DNA of 21,420 nucleotides from positions 1 to 21,420 of the forward strand of contig CAYRCC010000035.1 of assembly GCA_964422725.1 (NCBI GenBank), read 5' to 3'. Made by a program: the position numbers and the translations under genes. This document shows, piece after piece, positions 21,414-21,420 of the stretch (positions within the stretch are counted from its first letter, which is position 1; each line of letters begins with the position of its first letter). The notes beneath the pieces were generated by a model. It was not told the origin of the DNA, made no database searches, and worked only from the letters and a program-made list of their open reading frames with translations. This DNA is from CAKSNH01 sp964422725 (GTDB lineage: Bacteria; Bacillota; Clostridia; UBA1381).

Positions 21414-21420
21414 CAAAAAA

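Noticed and set aside
1..21420. CRISPR array, tRNA, rRNA, insertion sequence or prophage
   Set aside because: No regularly spaced repeats, no cloverleaf or rRNA-like segments, and no transposase, integrase or phage structural gene were seen.

Overview
The window looks like chromosomal DNA from an anaerobic clostridial Firmicute, probably a gut-type member of the Clostridia. The evidence is an Rnf operon in the clostridial order C-D-G-E-A-B, a pyruvate,phosphate dikinase, a DUF1540 mini-protein, a GGGtGRT-family protein paired with a NifU-like scaffold, AT-rich intergenic regions, and strong AGGAGG-type ribosome binding sites. I see no rRNA, tRNA, CRISPR array, transposase or phage gene. Seventeen protein genes are supported and none looks broken.

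Layout. (1) 96-4957, minus strand: rnfC, rnfD, rnfG, rnfE, rnfA and rnfB are tightly packed or overlapping. They encode the membrane ferredoxin:NAD+ oxidoreductase that couples electron transfer to ion pumping, and are read from a good promoter at 5019-5047. (2) 5213-9693, plus strand: a divergent run encodes a cytosolic GH2 beta-galactosidase-type enzyme, a small nitroreductase, a YgjP-type zinc metallopeptidase and a cysteine hydrolase (isochorismatase fold). It ends in a hairpin shared with the convergent genes. (3) 9810-11523, minus strand: a GGGtGRT protein and a divergent NifU/IscU-like scaffold form a two-gene operon with a leader of about 130 nt. (4) 11919-12908, plus strand: a GprA/YghZ-type aldo/keto reductase, whose promoter carries two identical palindromes. 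(5) 13049-15820, minus strand: a large hybrid sensor histidine kinase with two periplasmic-binding-protein-like sensor domains. (6) 16069-16227, plus strand: a 52-residue Cys-rich DUF1540 protein with its own terminator. (7) 16361-18405, plus strand: a YhcC-type radical SAM protein followed by TsaC/Sua5, the tRNA threonylcarbamoyladenosine synthase. (8) 18622-21252, plus strand: ppdK, followed by three consecutive terminators.

How the genes fit together. Rnf and PPDK are both central energy-conserving enzymes of anaerobic fermentation: Rnf recovers energy from reduced ferredoxin, and PPDK interconverts pyruvate and PEP using AMP/PPi. The NifU-like/GGGtGRT pair may serve the large Fe-S demand of such a cell, but the role of GGGtGRT proteins is not established to my knowledge. 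The remaining genes are sugar, redox and housekeeping functions.

No complete new defence or mobile system is visible. The most interesting unexplained signals are non-coding. They are a 17-bp perfect inverted repeat inside the start of the metallopeptidase gene, a repeated element that may form an RNA stem (window start and the NifU-like leader), paired palindromic operators before the aldo/keto reductase, and a possible orphan small RNA ending in a terminator just upstream of those operators.
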